A DNA stretch of 64,000 nucleotides from Phycisphaerae bacterium. GTDB lineage: Bacteria; Planctomycetota; Phycisphaerae; SM23-33. Position numbers and translations under genes: made by a program. Each line of letters opens with the position of its first letter. Positions within the stretch are counted from its first letter, which is position 1. The notes beneath the pieces were generated by a model. The model made no database searches and was not told where the DNA came from. It saw only the letters and a program-made list of their open reading frames with translations. Positions 1 through 9,292 of this stretch are shown here, piece by piece. The stretch covers positions 44,772 through 108,771 of the forward strand of contig JASLNT010000079.1 in NCBI GenBank assembly GCA_030745875.1, read 5' to 3'.

Positions 1-1658
1 ATGCGGTGCTTGGCGTTCTTTGTATCGCCTACGATCTTCAGCAGCGGACCGCATGCCTCGGCGTCCGGCCAGTTGGTGAGCGACCGCAGCGCCGCTTCGC
101 TGACGGTTATGTTCCTGGAGTCGACGCGCTCCACCGCGGCCCGCAGAGCGTCTGCGCCGCCGAAGTAGGCGATTGTCTTCAGCAGAGCGGCCGCCGGCTC
201 GCCGTCAGATTTCTTCAAACCGACGAGAATCGCCCTGGAGACCGCCTGGTTGTTATCGATGCGTCGCCCGGTCGCCAGAATCGCCTGGCTGAGCCCCTGG
301 CGATCGGCGGAATCCGACGCCCCAGCCAGAAGGGCGACGAGTTGGGGCAGTTCATCCCGTCCGGCCAGTTGCGTCAGTCCTTTTTGGGCGGCCTTGCGAA
401 CTGTTGGATCGGAATCTCCCGCCGCCGCGAGCATCGCGCCGGTTGCGTCTTTAGCTCCGCGAGCCGCCGCCGCTGCGATCAGTTCGGTTCGTATGTTGGC
501 CTGGCCTTTGGATATTCCCGCGATCAACGCAGCGTCTACGCCTTTTCCCGGAAGGCTCGCCAGACTCGCCCGTGCGGTTGGATTGCTGTCCGTCGCCGCG
601 ATCTTCGCCAGGGCTGCGATGTGTTGCGGACCACCGAGCTTTCCAAGCGCCTCGATCGCAGCCAGCTTCACGTCGGCGTCTTTATCGGTGAGGAATCCCG
701 CCACCGCATCGGCTGCCGTCTGGTCGCCTCGCTGCGCCAACGCGCCCAGAAACAGAATCTGTCCGCTATTGGGGCACTTTGCCATTCTGGCGATCATCGC
801 CTGAGTCACCTTTTCTCCGGGCAGGGTTGCGATCAGGCTGATCGCCCGGCCGTGCTGCTTTGCTTCCGGTCCGTTCAGGATTTCCGACAGCGGCGCCATC
901 GCGTCGGCCGGGCTGCATCTAGCCAGACCGGTGAGCCCGGCCCATTTCCAGTTGTCGTTCACGCCCGCCGACACCAATCGCTTGTAGACGCTCGGCGCCG
1001 AATTCGCATCCGTTTCGGCGCACTGGAGCAGTGCGTCCAGCAGTGCGGGCGTGGGTTTCAGTTTCTTGTCGGTCAGGGCGGATACCGCTTCATCGCCTCC
1101 GATTTCGCCAAGCGCTGCGGCCGCCGCCGCTGCGATATCGGCGTCACTGTCGGTAAGCAGCGTCTTCAGTGCGCTGGCGGCCTGGGCGTCTCGTCGTGCT
1201 CCGATGGAGTTTATCAGCCCGATTTTGGTTGCTCCGGACGCTTTGCCCATCGCATCGCGGAGGGCCTTCGCTGCTTCGGGCCCGCTCAATCGCTGCAGGG
1301 CTCCTCGCGCCGGTCCGGAGGTCTTCGGATCGCCCATAAGCGCCGCCAGCGGTTTCACCGCCTTGGCGTCGGCGATCAGGGGAAGAAGTTGGCAGGTCAG
1401 GTTCTTCGATTCAACCGTTGCGGATTTGCTTTCGATAAGAGCGATGAGTTTGGCGGCGAGAGACGCTTTGGCCTTGGCGTTGTCCGATGCGAGGTAGACC
1501 GCCTTCTCTATTGCGATCACAGGTATTGTGCTCTCGCCGTCTTTGTACTTTGCAAACGCCGCCAGGCTGTCATCCAGCCCCGCCGCCTGGAGGCACGGGG
1601 TCAGCAGCGCGCACAGAAGAACAACCGCAACGATAGTGTGGGTGCGTTTTGATTTCAT
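1..1658 (-). CDS. Secreted HEAT-repeat protein, 3' end outside the window
   Basis: Read on the minus strand from ATG at 1658, the frame stays open to the window edge, giving at least 552 residues; the C-terminus is missing. The N-terminus is a signal peptide (MKSKRTHTIVAVVLLCALL followed by a Cys/Ala-rich cleavage region). The body is a run of about 30-residue Ala/Leu-rich helical pairs such as ALGEIGGDEAVSAL, ALGKLGGPQHIAALAKIA and repeated AA.D.SDPTVRKAA units, typical of HEAT/PBS-lyase-like repeats. Such proteins are usually scaffolds for protein contacts; no catalytic motif is visible. It lies 42 bases downstream of the Gfo/Idh/MocA gene and is probably the last gene of the GH4-oxidoreductase operon. 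A long plus-strand open frame over the same DNA is its antisense shadow. Confidence 0.85.
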   Translation of the reverse strand, partial: MKSKRTHTIVAVVLLCALLTPCLQAAGLDDSLAAFAKYKDGESTIPVIAIEKAVYLASDNAKAKASLAAKLIALIESKSATVESKNLTCQLLPLIADAKAVKPLAALMGDPKTSGPARGALQRLSGPEAAKALRDAMGKASGATKIGLINSIGARRDAQAASALKTLLTDSDADIAAAAAAALGEIGGDEAVSALTDKKLKPTPALLDALLQCAETDANSAPSVYKRLVSAGVNDNWKWAGLTGLARCSPADAMAPLSEILNGPEAKQHGRAISLIATLPGEKVTQAMIARMAKCPNSGQILFLGALAQRGDQTAADAVAGFLTDKDADVKLAAIEALGKLGGPQHIAALAKIAATDSNPTARASLASLPGKGVDAALIAGISKGQANIRTELIAAAAARGAKDATGAMLAAAGDSDPTVRKAAQKGLTQLAGRDELPQLVALLAGASDSADRQGLSQAILATGRRIDNNQAVSRAILVGLKKSDGEPAAALLKTIAYFGGADALRAAVERVDSRNITVSEAALRSLTNWPDAEACGPLLKIVGDTKNAKHR

Positions 1659-1700
1659 TGTCTTCGCTCTTTCAAGGCGTGGGGGACTCTATGGGGAACA

Positions 1701-2990
1701 TCAGATTCGCCACGGGGTTCGCATCGATCGGGTGAGCATCTTGTCGGCGGCGGCATCCTTGATGAACTTTTCCTTGTCCCAGTCGAACGTTACTTCTCGC
1801 TTGAGGCGCGTAGCGATGTCGGCGACCAGGGAGATCGCCGTCGCGCGGTGTCCGGCTTCGATGGGTGCGGCGGGGTCTTTCCGCGTGCGGATGCAGTCGA
1901 AGAAGTTATTGTGGTGATTGGTGCTGACGTAGAGTTTTTCGTCGGACGTTTTGAATGCGGTCTGCAGCAGTGCTGGGGAACTTGCTTTTATCGATCCCCG
2001 CCGCACGTGCACCCATCCCTTGTCGCCTTCGAATCGCACGCCCTGCGGGTGTCCGGGCTCTTTATTGGAGCAGAAGGTCATTACCGTTCCGTCGGCGGCG
2101 GTGATCTTCGTGTTCCACGTGATTGACGTATTGGCCGGTCCGTCGGTGGGGAACTTGGCGGTCCCGGAGGCCTTGATGAGTCCCTTGCCGAGTTGCGGAA
2201 GGCCCCAAAGCGCGATGTCGCAGTGGTGGACGCCCCACGACTGGATCCAACCGGCGCAGTAGTCCTGCATGAAGTACCAGTTGAATGTGCATTTCTGATC
2301 GGTGTAGGGCGACCAGGGCGCCGGTCCGAGCCACATCTTGTAGTCGATGTCCGGCGGGGCGTCTTTTGCGGGCATGGTTTTGAGCTGGCGTCCTCCGGGA
2401 ACGCCGACCTTCACCGTGTGGACCTTGCCCAGGTACCCGTTGCGAACAAGTTGGCAGGCCAGGCGGAAGCGTGCGTCGGACCGCTGCTGCGTGCCGACCT
2501 GCAGGATCTTCCCGTATCTGCGGACAGCTTTGCACATGGCGCGGCCTTCGGCGACGGTCAGCGAGATCGCCTTCTCGCAGTAGACGTCCTTTCCGGCCTT
2601 CACCGCGTGGATCGAGTGCAGTGCGTGCCAGTTCTCCGGTGATGCGATCACGACCGCGTCGATGTCCTTGCGTGCCAGAAGTTCGCGGAAATCCTGATAC
2701 GCCTTGGCGCCTTTGTACCGTTTGTTGATGCGGGCGACGTTGCTGGCGCCCTTGCTCTTGTACGGGTCGCAGACTGCGATCACCTGCGCATCGGAGCGGC
2801 CGATGAAACCGCCAACGTGCCCCGAGCCTCGCCCGCCCACGCCGATGTGCCCGGTTCCGATGCGGTCGGATGCGGGCGTCGCTCCGTCCTTGCCCAGCGC
2901 CGAACCGGGAACAACGGTCGGCAGGGCGATCGCCGCCGCCGATCCTGCGAGAAAACTGCGTCGCGAAATGTTTGAATTCTTATTCTTCAT
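1701..2990 (-). CDS. Tat-exported Gfo/Idh/MocA family oxidoreductase
   Basis: 429 residues. The N-terminus carries a twin-arginine signal (NISRRSFLAGSAAAIALP), so the folded, cofactor-loaded enzyme is exported. The Rossmann core shows IGTGHIGVGGRGSGHVGGF near residue 42, then AVCDPYKS, VVIASPENWHALHSIHA, and the Gfo/Idh/MocA signature GKDVYCEKAISLTVAEGR. The second half is the alpha/beta dimerisation domain. Family members oxidise, reduce or epimerise sugars and inositols with a tightly bound NAD(P). The substrate cannot be told from sequence. Tat-exported paralogues of this family are numerous in planctomycetes. The gene sits 34 bases after the GH4 glycosidase, which itself uses NAD-based redox chemistry, suggesting a shared carbohydrate-processing pathway. 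Confidence 0.9.
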   Translation of the reverse strand: MKNKNSNISRRSFLAGSAAAIALPTVVPGSALGKDGATPASDRIGTGHIGVGGRGSGHVGGFIGRSDAQVIAVCDPYKSKGASNVARINKRYKGAKAYQDFRELLARKDIDAVVIASPENWHALHSIHAVKAGKDVYCEKAISLTVAEGRAMCKAVRRYGKILQVGTQQRSDARFRLACQLVRNGYLGKVHTVKVGVPGGRQLKTMPAKDAPPDIDYKMWLGPAPWSPYTDQKCTFNWYFMQDYCAGWIQSWGVHHCDIALWGLPQLGKGLIKASGTAKFPTDGPANTSITWNTKITAADGTVMTFCSNKEPGHPQGVRFEGDKGWVHVRRGSIKASSPALLQTAFKTSDEKLYVSTNHHNNFFDCIRTRKDPAAPIEAGHRATAISLVADIATRLKREVTFDWDKEKFIKDAAADKMLTRSMRTPWRI

Positions 2991-3024
2991 GATTCGACTC
3001 CTCTTTCATGCGGTCGTTGTTGTT

Positions 3025-4455
3025 CTAGTCGGTTTTCTGCTCAAGTAGTGTACCGAATCGCTTGTTAATAGCCAACGCCGGATCCAGCGGAACATCCACC
3101 GGTTTGCAGTCGGCGGGTATGCTTATCGTCGGCGTGGGGCGAATGGATTGCCCTTCAAACTGCGGCAGCCATTGTCGCTGGGCCTCAAGCATTTCCGAAC
3201 ACATTTGGCGTATTTCGTTCAGCGTGCAGACCGCGCCGGAAAGCGGGTCCATCGCCGCGGCGTGTACGATCGCCTCGGTGTCGCCCGACAGCGCCGCCAA
3301 CGCCCCCAGGGTCTGTACGTTTATGTTGGTCATGCAGGCCGCAGCGCACTGCGGAGGGAGCATACCGATGTTCGTCGGGTGCAGCCCGGTGTCGTCGACG
3401 AACGTGGGCACTTCCACGCACGCTTCGGGCGGGAGGTTTGCGATATACCCGTCGTTGCGGACGTTGCCCATTATCCGGTAGGGCTTGCCTGTGACGGCGG
3501 CTTCCAGGATGTACGAACAGTATTCCACGCTGCGCGATTCTATCTTGGCTGATTCGTATTCCAGCGGATCGTGCTTTGCGTATTTTGCAGCCAGTGTTTT
3601 GGAGTATTTGTAATACGCTCCGCTCTCGCCGCCGAACGCGGGTTCGTCGCAGTACATGTCAAGGGCCCGTTGGCTTGAACGGAACCAAGGCAGATACTCG
3701 CTGAGGTGCCCGGTTGATTCGGTCATGAAATACCCGAACTGGCGGAAGACTTCCCCGCGGACCTTCTCGTTCTTGTAGTATTCGGGCTTCTCGAAAACTT
3801 CGCGAAGGATCGGGTACAAGTCGCGCCCGTTGTGGGTCAGTTCCAGGAACCAGTCCATGTGGTTGATCCCCCCGCAGACGTAGCTTATCTCATCCTTGGG
3901 CACGCCGCAGTATCCGGCGATAAGGTCGAGAGTGGTCTGGACTCCGTGACAGAGACCCACGACAGGCGCGTCTGAAATCTGACCGATCGCCAGGCAGTTG
4001 GCGGCCATTGGGTTGGCGTACTGGAGCATGATCGCTCCGGGTTTGGCGAGCGTTTCCATGTCGTCGACCATGTCAGCCAGCACCGGTATGGTGCGCAGCC
4101 CGCGAAAGAGCCCGCCCGGTCCCAGCGAGTCGCCGATGCACTGGTCCACGCCGTACTTCAGCGGTACTTCGTAGTCTACGCTGTAGGCGTCGAAGCCGCC
4201 GACCTGGATCATGACGACCACGAAGTCGGCGTCCCTGATCGCCTCGGCCCGGTCGAGTGTCGCCGTTATCGTCGACGACAGTCCGTTTTCGGCGATCATG
4301 CGATTCGCGAACGCCTCCATCCGCCGCAGCTTCGGTTCGGTGCGGTTCATCAGTGCGAACTCGCTGCCTTCCAGCGCCGGTGTAGCCATCATGTCGCTCA
4401 GCAGCGTCTTGCAGAACACGACACTGCCCGCACCGATCATTGCAATCTTCGCCAT
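3025..4455 (-). CDS. Glycoside hydrolase family 4 (alpha-galactosidase/alpha-glucosidase type)
   Basis: 476 residues, usual length for GH4. The N-terminal NAD-binding site is IAMIGAGSVVFCKTLLSDMM. Further family marks are GGLFRGLRTIPVLADMVDDM, a QYANPMAANC segment, CHGVQTT (the Cys-His pair that ligates the catalytic Mn2+ in GH4) near residue 167, and GGINHMDWFLEL. GH4 enzymes cleave glycosides by an NAD-dependent oxidation-elimination mechanism that also needs Mn2+ and a reductant. The CHG motif and overall pattern fit the MelA-like alpha-galactosidase/alpha-glucosidase branch rather than the 6-phospho-glycosidases, but the exact sugar is inference. No signal peptide, so cytoplasmic. First gene of a minus-strand operon with the oxidoreductase and HEAT genes. 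Confidence 0.9.
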   Translation of the reverse strand: MAKIAMIGAGSVVFCKTLLSDMMATPALEGSEFALMNRTEPKLRRMEAFANRMIAENGLSSTITATLDRAEAIRDADFVVVMIQVGGFDAYSVDYEVPLKYGVDQCIGDSLGPGGLFRGLRTIPVLADMVDDMETLAKPGAIMLQYANPMAANCLAIGQISDAPVVGLCHGVQTTLDLIAGYCGVPKDEISYVCGGINHMDWFLELTHNGRDLYPILREVFEKPEYYKNEKVRGEVFRQFGYFMTESTGHLSEYLPWFRSSQRALDMYCDEPAFGGESGAYYKYSKTLAAKYAKHDPLEYESAKIESRSVEYCSYILEAAVTGKPYRIMGNVRNDGYIANLPPEACVEVPTFVDDTGLHPTNIGMLPPQCAAACMTNINVQTLGALAALSGDTEAIVHAAAMDPLSGAVCTLNEIRQMCSEMLEAQRQWLPQFEGQSIRPTPTISIPADCKPVDVPLDPALAINKRFGTLLEQKTD

Positions 4456-4562
4456 ATCACATCTCCCGCGCAGGTTCAGGGCGTCGCTGCGCCCGTGGTC
4501 CGATATGTACTCCAGGTCTTTCGATGATATGGTTTCGCCCCTCTAGTCGCAAGCAAATCGCT

Positions 4563-4590
4563 TTGCCCGCCGATCCGCCGGCGATATAAT
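4563..4590 (+). promoter_or_regulatory. Sigma70-like promoter for the Tat TIM-barrel gene
   Basis: TTGCCC (4563-4568), 16-base spacer, TATAAT (4585-4590). The -10 box is a perfect consensus and lies 44 bases before the ATG at 4634. Seen by eye only. Confidence 0.5.
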
Positions 4591-4633
4591 TCAGATGTCG
4601 CCTTCACTTGCGTAATTGACCCAGGAGCAGCAT

Positions 4634-5524
4634 ATGAAAGCTCGAACCACTCGACGTGAATTCCTGCAGGACACCGCCGTAGTCTCCGCCCTCGCCGCCG
4701 TTGCGGGCTCAGCTGACGCCCGGGGCGGTCCGACGACCAGGCCCGCGGACGCCATGCCTGCGATAAAGCTTGGAAAGCTAAAAGTTTCGCGGTTGATCCT
4801 CGGCTGCAATCCGTTCTTCGGTTTCGCTCACGGTAATCCGCAGGCCTCGGGTTCCGAGATGAAGAAATGGTATACGGATGAGCGGATCATGTCCGTTCTG
4901 GACGAATCCGCCGAGCGGGGAATAACCGCCGTATGGGTCCCCAGCTACAAGCGCTGGATCGACGTATGGAACAAGTACCGCAAGAACGGAGGCAAGATGC
5001 CGATCTGGATCGGCCAGCCCGACAAGTACGACAAGATGGCCGATCACATCACCGCGTGCGCCAAGAACGGCGGGAAGGCGATATGCATCCAGGGCGCGTG
5101 CGTTGACAAGGCGTTCGCACAGAAGAAATTCGACCTGGTGCGGAAGTGGCTGGACCTGATCCACAGCTTCGACCTGCCCGCCGGCATCGCCAGCCACAAG
5201 CCCCAGACGCACCTGATCGCCGAAGAGAAGAAACTGCCCACCGACTTCTACCACCAGTGCGTCTATCAGCCCGAGAACTACAAGCCCGAGTGTTTGAAGA
5301 AGGCCCTTACCACCATTCGCCAACTCGACAAACCCGTGGTTGCCTACAAAGTTCTCGCCGCCGGGCGCCTGGCTCCGAAAAAGGCGTTCGCAGAATTGCT
5401 GAAACAGATCGAACCGAAGGACGGTCTGTGCGTGGGAGTTTTCCCCAAGAAGAACACTAAGGAGATATCCGAGAACTCAACGCTCGTAACGCAGCTTTCG
5501 CAACGCCTGGAGTGGAGAACTTAA
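4634..5524 (+). CDS. Tat-exported TIM-barrel (aldo/keto-reductase-like) protein
   Basis: 296 residues from ATG 4634, preceded by AGGAG at 4623-4627; an in-frame TTG at 4616 would add six residues but lacks a ribosome site. The twin-arginine signal is ARTTRREFLQDTAVVSALAA. After it comes MPAIKLGKLKVSRLILGCNP, the beta-strand opening seen in aldo/keto reductases and related planctomycete TIM barrels, then strand-helix units (GITAVWVPSY, GGKAICIQGACV, LDKPVVAYKVLAAGR, GLCVGVFPKK). The AKR catalytic Asp-Tyr-Lys-His tetrad is not clearly recognisable, so enzymatic function is uncertain. It converges on the glycosyltransferase gene, the two ends overlapping by four bases. Confidence 0.75.
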   Translation: MKARTTRREFLQDTAVVSALAAVAGSADARGGPTTRPADAMPAIKLGKLKVSRLILGCNPFFGFAHGNPQASGSEMKKWYTDERIMSVLDESAERGITAVWVPSYKRWIDVWNKYRKNGGKMPIWIGQPDKYDKMADHITACAKNGGKAICIQGACVDKAFAQKKFDLVRKWLDLIHSFDLPAGIASHKPQTHLIAEEKKLPTDFYHQCVYQPENYKPECLKKALTTIRQLDKPVVAYKVLAAGRLAPKKAFAELLKQIEPKDGLCVGVFPKKNTKEISENSTLVTQLSQRLEWRT

Positions 5525-6810
5525 TCCAGCGTTTCGAACAGGGCGATCAGTCTTTCTGCGGCTGCGGGGGCGGTGAACTGTTCCAGGGCGACCTGGCGCC
5601 CGGATCGCCCCATTGCGCGGGCGCGTTGCGGATCAGTCAGGAGTTCGGTTAGTTTGGCGGTCATGTCGCCGGGCTTGTCGGGATCGTAGAGCAGGCCTCC
5701 GCCTGTGGCTTCGAGCAGTTCGGGAATCACGCCGCCGGACGGTTCGACCAGCGGCACTCCGGCCAGCAGAGATTCAATGACGAACATTCCCGCCGCCGGT
5801 CCGCTGCGGTCGGGCACGCACATTACCGAGAGTTTCGGAAGGAAGTCGCGCTTGGATTGACGGTCGAAATCGTCTATCCACCGGACCGAGTCGGAAACTC
5901 CCGCACGCTGGAGCGACCGCTTTTGCTCTTCGACGTAGTCCTTGAAGTTTTGCGTCATTCCACCGGCGATCAGCAGTTCTATATTCTCCAGCCCCGGTTG
6001 ACTCCGCAATTCGATAAACGCCTCGGTCAGCAGGTCGAGCCCCTTGTCCGGATGAAGTCGCGAAAGGTATCCGATCACCGGCGGGTCGGGCGGGGAGTCG
6101 GCGGGGGAGTATCCTTCAGGATCGATTCCATTGTAGTTCACCTTCACGGCGCCTTCGGGCAGGCCCAGACGTTGGCCCATTAGATCGGCGTAGTACTTGC
6201 TGGGCGCGACGAACATGCTGACGACTCGCGCGCTTTTGCGCATGAGGTCCCAGGCGTCGTCTGCGTACCCGTCCGGCAGGGCGTCGATGAAATCGTGTTC
6301 GTCCTGCAGCATGCAGACCACCGCACAGTCGAGTTCTTCGGATATTCGCGGCGCCATTCCCAGCAGCATCGCGTTTGACAGAACGACGACGTCGGGGCGG
6401 GAGCTTTTGCGCATGTAGCTGACGAGTCGGTCGAGTTCTTTGGCCTGCCTGCCCGACGCGCCCCGCAGCATGGAGACGGCGGTCTCGCCGAGGACCGACG
6501 CCTTGGTCATTCCGACCTTGCGCGCCGCGAAGCGCAGCAGGCGATTGGAATCGAACAGTTTGTCGATCCATCGCGGAGTGTGCCTGAACAGTCTGAAGCG
6601 CTGCTGCAGATAAACGTTGACCCCGCCGAAGAATACGGGTGTTTTAGCGTCTCCGGGATCGGTGTCCTGCATGAGCGGGGGCAGGTAGAGCGGCATGGAC
6701 GCCGCCTCGTGCCCCATCGCTCTCAGTGCTACGACAATCGCTTTATCGCGCAGGCAGTTTTCGCAGTAGAAATTGTCGCCGCTGCCGGGCGTCATGAAGA
6801 CGATTTGCAT
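5521..6810 (-). CDS. Glycosyltransferase family 4 protein
   Basis: 429 residues. GT-B fold: the N-terminal donor-independent half begins with MQIVFMTPGSGDNFYC, and the C-terminal half shows VIGYLSRLHPDKGLDLL followed by a LLIAGGM strand and the family signature SLLAGVPLVEPSGGVIPELLEATGGGLL with the E-x7-E pair typical of retaining GT4 enzymes. It would transfer a sugar from a nucleotide donor onto a glycan or lipid at the cytoplasmic face. It follows rubredoxin by 25 bases on the same strand, but there is no functional reason to tie it to oxygen defence; it may simply lie downstream. Acceptor unknown. Confidence 0.85.
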   Translation of the reverse strand: MQIVFMTPGSGDNFYCENCLRDKAIVVALRAMGHEAASMPLYLPPLMQDTDPGDAKTPVFFGGVNVYLQQRFRLFRHTPRWIDKLFDSNRLLRFAARKVGMTKASVLGETAVSMLRGASGRQAKELDRLVSYMRKSSRPDVVVLSNAMLLGMAPRISEELDCAVVCMLQDEHDFIDALPDGYADDAWDLMRKSARVVSMFVAPSKYYADLMGQRLGLPEGAVKVNYNGIDPEGYSPADSPPDPPVIGYLSRLHPDKGLDLLTEAFIELRSQPGLENIELLIAGGMTQNFKDYVEEQKRSLQRAGVSDSVRWIDDFDRQSKRDFLPKLSVMCVPDRSGPAAGMFVIESLLAGVPLVEPSGGVIPELLEATGGGLLYDPDKPGDMTAKLTELLTDPQRARAMGRSGRQVALEQFTAPAAAERLIALFETLD

Positions 6811-6835
6811 GGCGACCTCCGCACTTGAATCGCGG

Positions 6836-6997
6836 TTATTCGAGCGGCGAGAAGTTGTCTTTGCCTACTCCGCACTCGGGGCAGACCCAGTCGTCGGGGA
6901 TTTCATCAAACGGTGTTCCTACTTCGATTCCGTTGTCAGTATCGCCCCTGCCCGTTTCATAAACGTAACCGCAGATGTCGCAAATGTACTTTCCCAT
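6836..6997 (-). CDS. Rubredoxin
   Basis: 53 residues. Both iron-binding knuckles are present: CDICGYVYE at residues 6-14 and [11 protein letters not shown] at residues 39-49, with the conserved DDWVCPECG context and the expected length for a one-iron Fe(Cys)4 rubredoxin. It carries electrons in the cytoplasm and is the usual donor to flavodiiron proteins, rubrerythrins and superoxide reductases, all of which lie directly upstream on the same strand. A T-rich hairpin lies between it and the flavodiiron gene, so it may depend on read-through or a promoter of its own. Confidence 0.95.
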   Translation of the reverse strand: MGKYICDICGYVYETGRGDTDNGIEVGTPFDEIPDDWVCPECGVGKDNFSPLE

Positions 6998-7017
6998 GTT
7001 TCCGTAATCCTGTAGCT

Positions 7018-7043
7018 AAAAAAAGTCCCGGCTCCGCAGCCGG
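7018..7043 (-). terminator. Rho-independent terminator after the flavodiiron gene
   Basis: On the minus strand CCGGCT-GCGG-AGCCGG forms a 6-bp stem with a 4-base loop, followed by GA and then C and seven T. It sits within the 54 bases between the flavodiiron stop and the rubredoxin start, so rubredoxin and the glycosyltransferase may be expressed at a reduced level from the large oxygen-defence operon. Confidence 0.7.
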
Positions 7044-7051
7044 CGTGTGTA

Positions 7052-8266
7052 TCAGTTCTTGAGACTGGCCAGCGTAGCTTCGGCCAGGTCGATACCGAAC
7101 TGGCGACATTTCGCCAGGTCGTCGGCGTTCGGTACGTAGTTTACTCTTAACGGATCGGTGATAACGTTCAGGCCCAGATCAGTCAACCATTTCTGGAGGT
7201 TTCTGGTCGCTTCTCCGCTCCATCCGAACGAACCGAACGCTCCGGCGACCAGATTGCGCGGTTTGAGCCCGCCTGCGTACGTTATTACGTCAGCCATCGC
7301 CGGCTGCATGTTGTTGTTCATTGTCGCCGATCCGACAACCAGTCCGCCGGCTTCGAGTATTTCGGTTACAACGTCGCTGCGGTGGCAGGCGCTCATGGAC
7401 ATTAGTTTCGCTTTCGCTCCGCCGGCGAAAAGTCCCTCGCCGATTGCTCTGGCCATCTTGGCCGTTGAGCCCCACATGGAATCGTAGACGACAACGACCT
7501 TGTCGGAGGGGTCCTGTCTTGACCATCGCGCGTAAGAATCGATAATGCCCGCGATATCCTCCGGCGTTCGCCAGATCGGTCCGTGGTCCGGCGCGATCAT
7601 GCTTATCTCGAGGTTCAGAGCTCCGAGTTTCTCCAGCGTTTTGTCGATGAACCCAGCCAGGTGCATCAGGATATTGCCATAGTACTTCGCTGATTCGTAA
7701 TCGATAATCGTCCGGTCGTATTCGTCGGCGTACCGCTCCAGTCCCGCCAGGTGCATCCCGAAGGCGTCCTGGGTGTACAGGACCTTGCGCGAGTGCTGGT
7801 AGGTGACCATGGAGTCGGGCCAGTGGCACATTTTTGTTTCGGCGAACGTGATCTTGTCCGAGCCCAGATCGAGTGTCTGACCGTCGTCGACGATTGTAAT
7901 CTCGCAGCCCAGATCGTAGTGGTTCGACAGCGCTTTGGCGCCCATTTTGGAGGCGAATACTTTTTCGGGCTTTATGCGTTTTATGGCTTGGGGAAGCGCG
8001 CCGGAATGGTCCATTTCGGCGTGGTTCGAGACGATGTAGTCGATCTTCTCCGGATCGATAACCGAAGCGATGCGAGAGAACATTTCACCGGCGGACGAGG
8101 CTTTTACGGTGTCGATCAGCGTGATCTTGTCAGTCATGATCAGAAACGCGTTGTAGGTGGTTCCGCGGCTTGTGAGATATCCGTGGAAGTGCCTCACGTC
8201 CCAATCGATAGCGCCCACCCAGTAGACGTCGTCCAATATTTTGACCGCTTTGAATGTATCTTTCAT
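7052..8266 (-). CDS. fprA: Flavodiiron protein (A-type flavoprotein, FprA family)
   Basis: 404 residues. The N-terminal metallo-beta-lactamase-like domain carries the diiron ligands: H82-x-E84-x-D86-H87 in NHAEMDH, H148 in CHWPD, D167 in TQDAFG and a later His in APDHGPIW. The C-terminal flavodoxin domain begins near residue 255 (VVVYDSMWGSTAKMA, the FMN phosphate loop). These enzymes reduce O2 to water and/or NO to N2O with electrons from rubredoxin, whose gene is next. The gene lies 9 bases behind cydB, so a soluble and a membrane oxygen-reducing enzyme are co-expressed. Confidence 0.95.
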   Translation of the reverse strand: MKDTFKAVKILDDVYWVGAIDWDVRHFHGYLTSRGTTYNAFLIMTDKITLIDTVKASSAGEMFSRIASVIDPEKIDYIVSNHAEMDHSGALPQAIKRIKPEKVFASKMGAKALSNHYDLGCEITIVDDGQTLDLGSDKITFAETKMCHWPDSMVTYQHSRKVLYTQDAFGMHLAGLERYADEYDRTIIDYESAKYYGNILMHLAGFIDKTLEKLGALNLEISMIAPDHGPIWRTPEDIAGIIDSYARWSRQDPSDKVVVVYDSMWGSTAKMARAIGEGLFAGGAKAKLMSMSACHRSDVVTEILEAGGLVVGSATMNNNMQPAMADVITYAGGLKPRNLVAGAFGSFGWSGEATRNLQKWLTDLGLNVITDPLRVNYVPNADDLAKCRQFGIDLAEATLASLKN

Positions 8267-8275
8267 TTTGTAGCC

Positions 8276-9292
8276 TTAATACGCCTCATTCTCGTCGACT
8301 TTATACCCGAACGTCTTATACGCCCAAGCTGTGTACGCCAGGACAACCGGTAGTCCAAGGCATGTCATTATCAGCATTATTTTTAACGTATACTCGGAGG
8401 ACGACGCGTTTGCAACCGTAAGGCTGGCGGCTGCGTCATTTGATGCGATAATCAGATTCGGGAACATCGCGGCGCCTATCGAGGCGATTATCGCCAATAT
8501 CGCCGCCGACGAGCAGATGAACGCTCCGGCGGCCTTGCCGGCCCGGATGCAAACGCAGCAAAGCACGATCGCAACCAACGCAAGCAGCGGAATCGCCCAC
8601 AGCACCGGAAGGCCGCTGTAATTCGCCAGCAGGTGCTTCTGGGTCAGGCCCGTTACAATCGCTGCGACTATTACACCCGCGAGGTAAATTGGCGAGACGA
8701 GTGCCGCCCATTTTTGACTTCGCGCCGAGAGGTCTCCTTTGGTCTTGAGCGTCAGGTATATCCCCCCGTGCGTCGTAAGCATCGCCAGACCGACTATTCC
8801 GATCAGCAGCGAATATGGATTCAGCAGGCCCAGGAACGTTCCGGTGTAGTTTCCTTTGGGATCCAGAGGCAAACCTCGCAGCACGTTGCCCATTGCAACG
8901 CCCAGCAGCAGCGCAGGCAATGTGCTGCCGACGGCGAAGGCGATGTCCCAGAACCGCGTCCACCCGGGTTCGGGCGATTGGTGGCGGAACTCAACGGAGA
9001 CCGCACGGAAGATCATCGCAACCAGCACCAGCAGCAACGGCAGGTACAGCGCGCTGAAGATCGAGGCGTAGACCATCGGGAACGCCGCAAACACCGCGCC
9101 TCCGCCGGTAAGCAGCCAGACCTCGTTTCCGTCCCACACCGGTCCGATGGCGTTCAGCAGCGTGCGGCGGTCTTCGGAGCGTTTCTCAAAGAGATACCGC
9201 ACGCCCACGCCCAGATCGAAACCGTCCAGCAGCAGGTAAACCGCCAGCAGAACCGCAATCAGGATTGACCAGGTAACTTGCAGGAAACTCAT
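8276..9292 (-). CDS. cydB: Cytochrome bd quinol oxidase subunit II
   Basis: 338 residues from the ATG at 9292, which overlaps the cydA stop as ATGA; the frame is open further upstream, but the extension is charged and lies inside cydA. The start MSFLQVTWSILIAVLLAVYLLLDGFDLGVG and IGPVWDGNEVWLLTGGGAVFAAFP are family signatures. Eight or nine hydrophobic segments follow. With CydA it forms the bd oxidase that reduces O2 with high affinity, which in anaerobes mainly scavenges oxygen. The upstream partner is cydA and the downstream neighbour is fprA. Confidence 0.95.
   Translation of the reverse strand: MSFLQVTWSILIAVLLAVYLLLDGFDLGVGVRYLFEKRSEDRRTLLNAIGPVWDGNEVWLLTGGGAVFAAFPMVYASIFSALYLPLLLVLVAMIFRAVSVEFRHQSPEPGWTRFWDIAFAVGSTLPALLLGVAMGNVLRGLPLDPKGNYTGTFLGLLNPYSLLIGIVGLAMLTTHGGIYLTLKTKGDLSARSQKWAALVSPIYLAGVIVAAIVTGLTQKHLLANYSGLPVLWAIPLLALVAIVLCCVCIRAGKAAGAFICSSAAILAIIASIGAAMFPNLIIASNDAAASLTVANASSSEYTLKIMLIMTCLGLPVVLAYTAWAYKTFGYKVDENEAY

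Noticed and set aside
6..1652. 548-codon plus-strand open frame
   Set aside because: Antisense to the HEAT-repeat gene; composition is Arg/Gly/Cys-rich and without domains.
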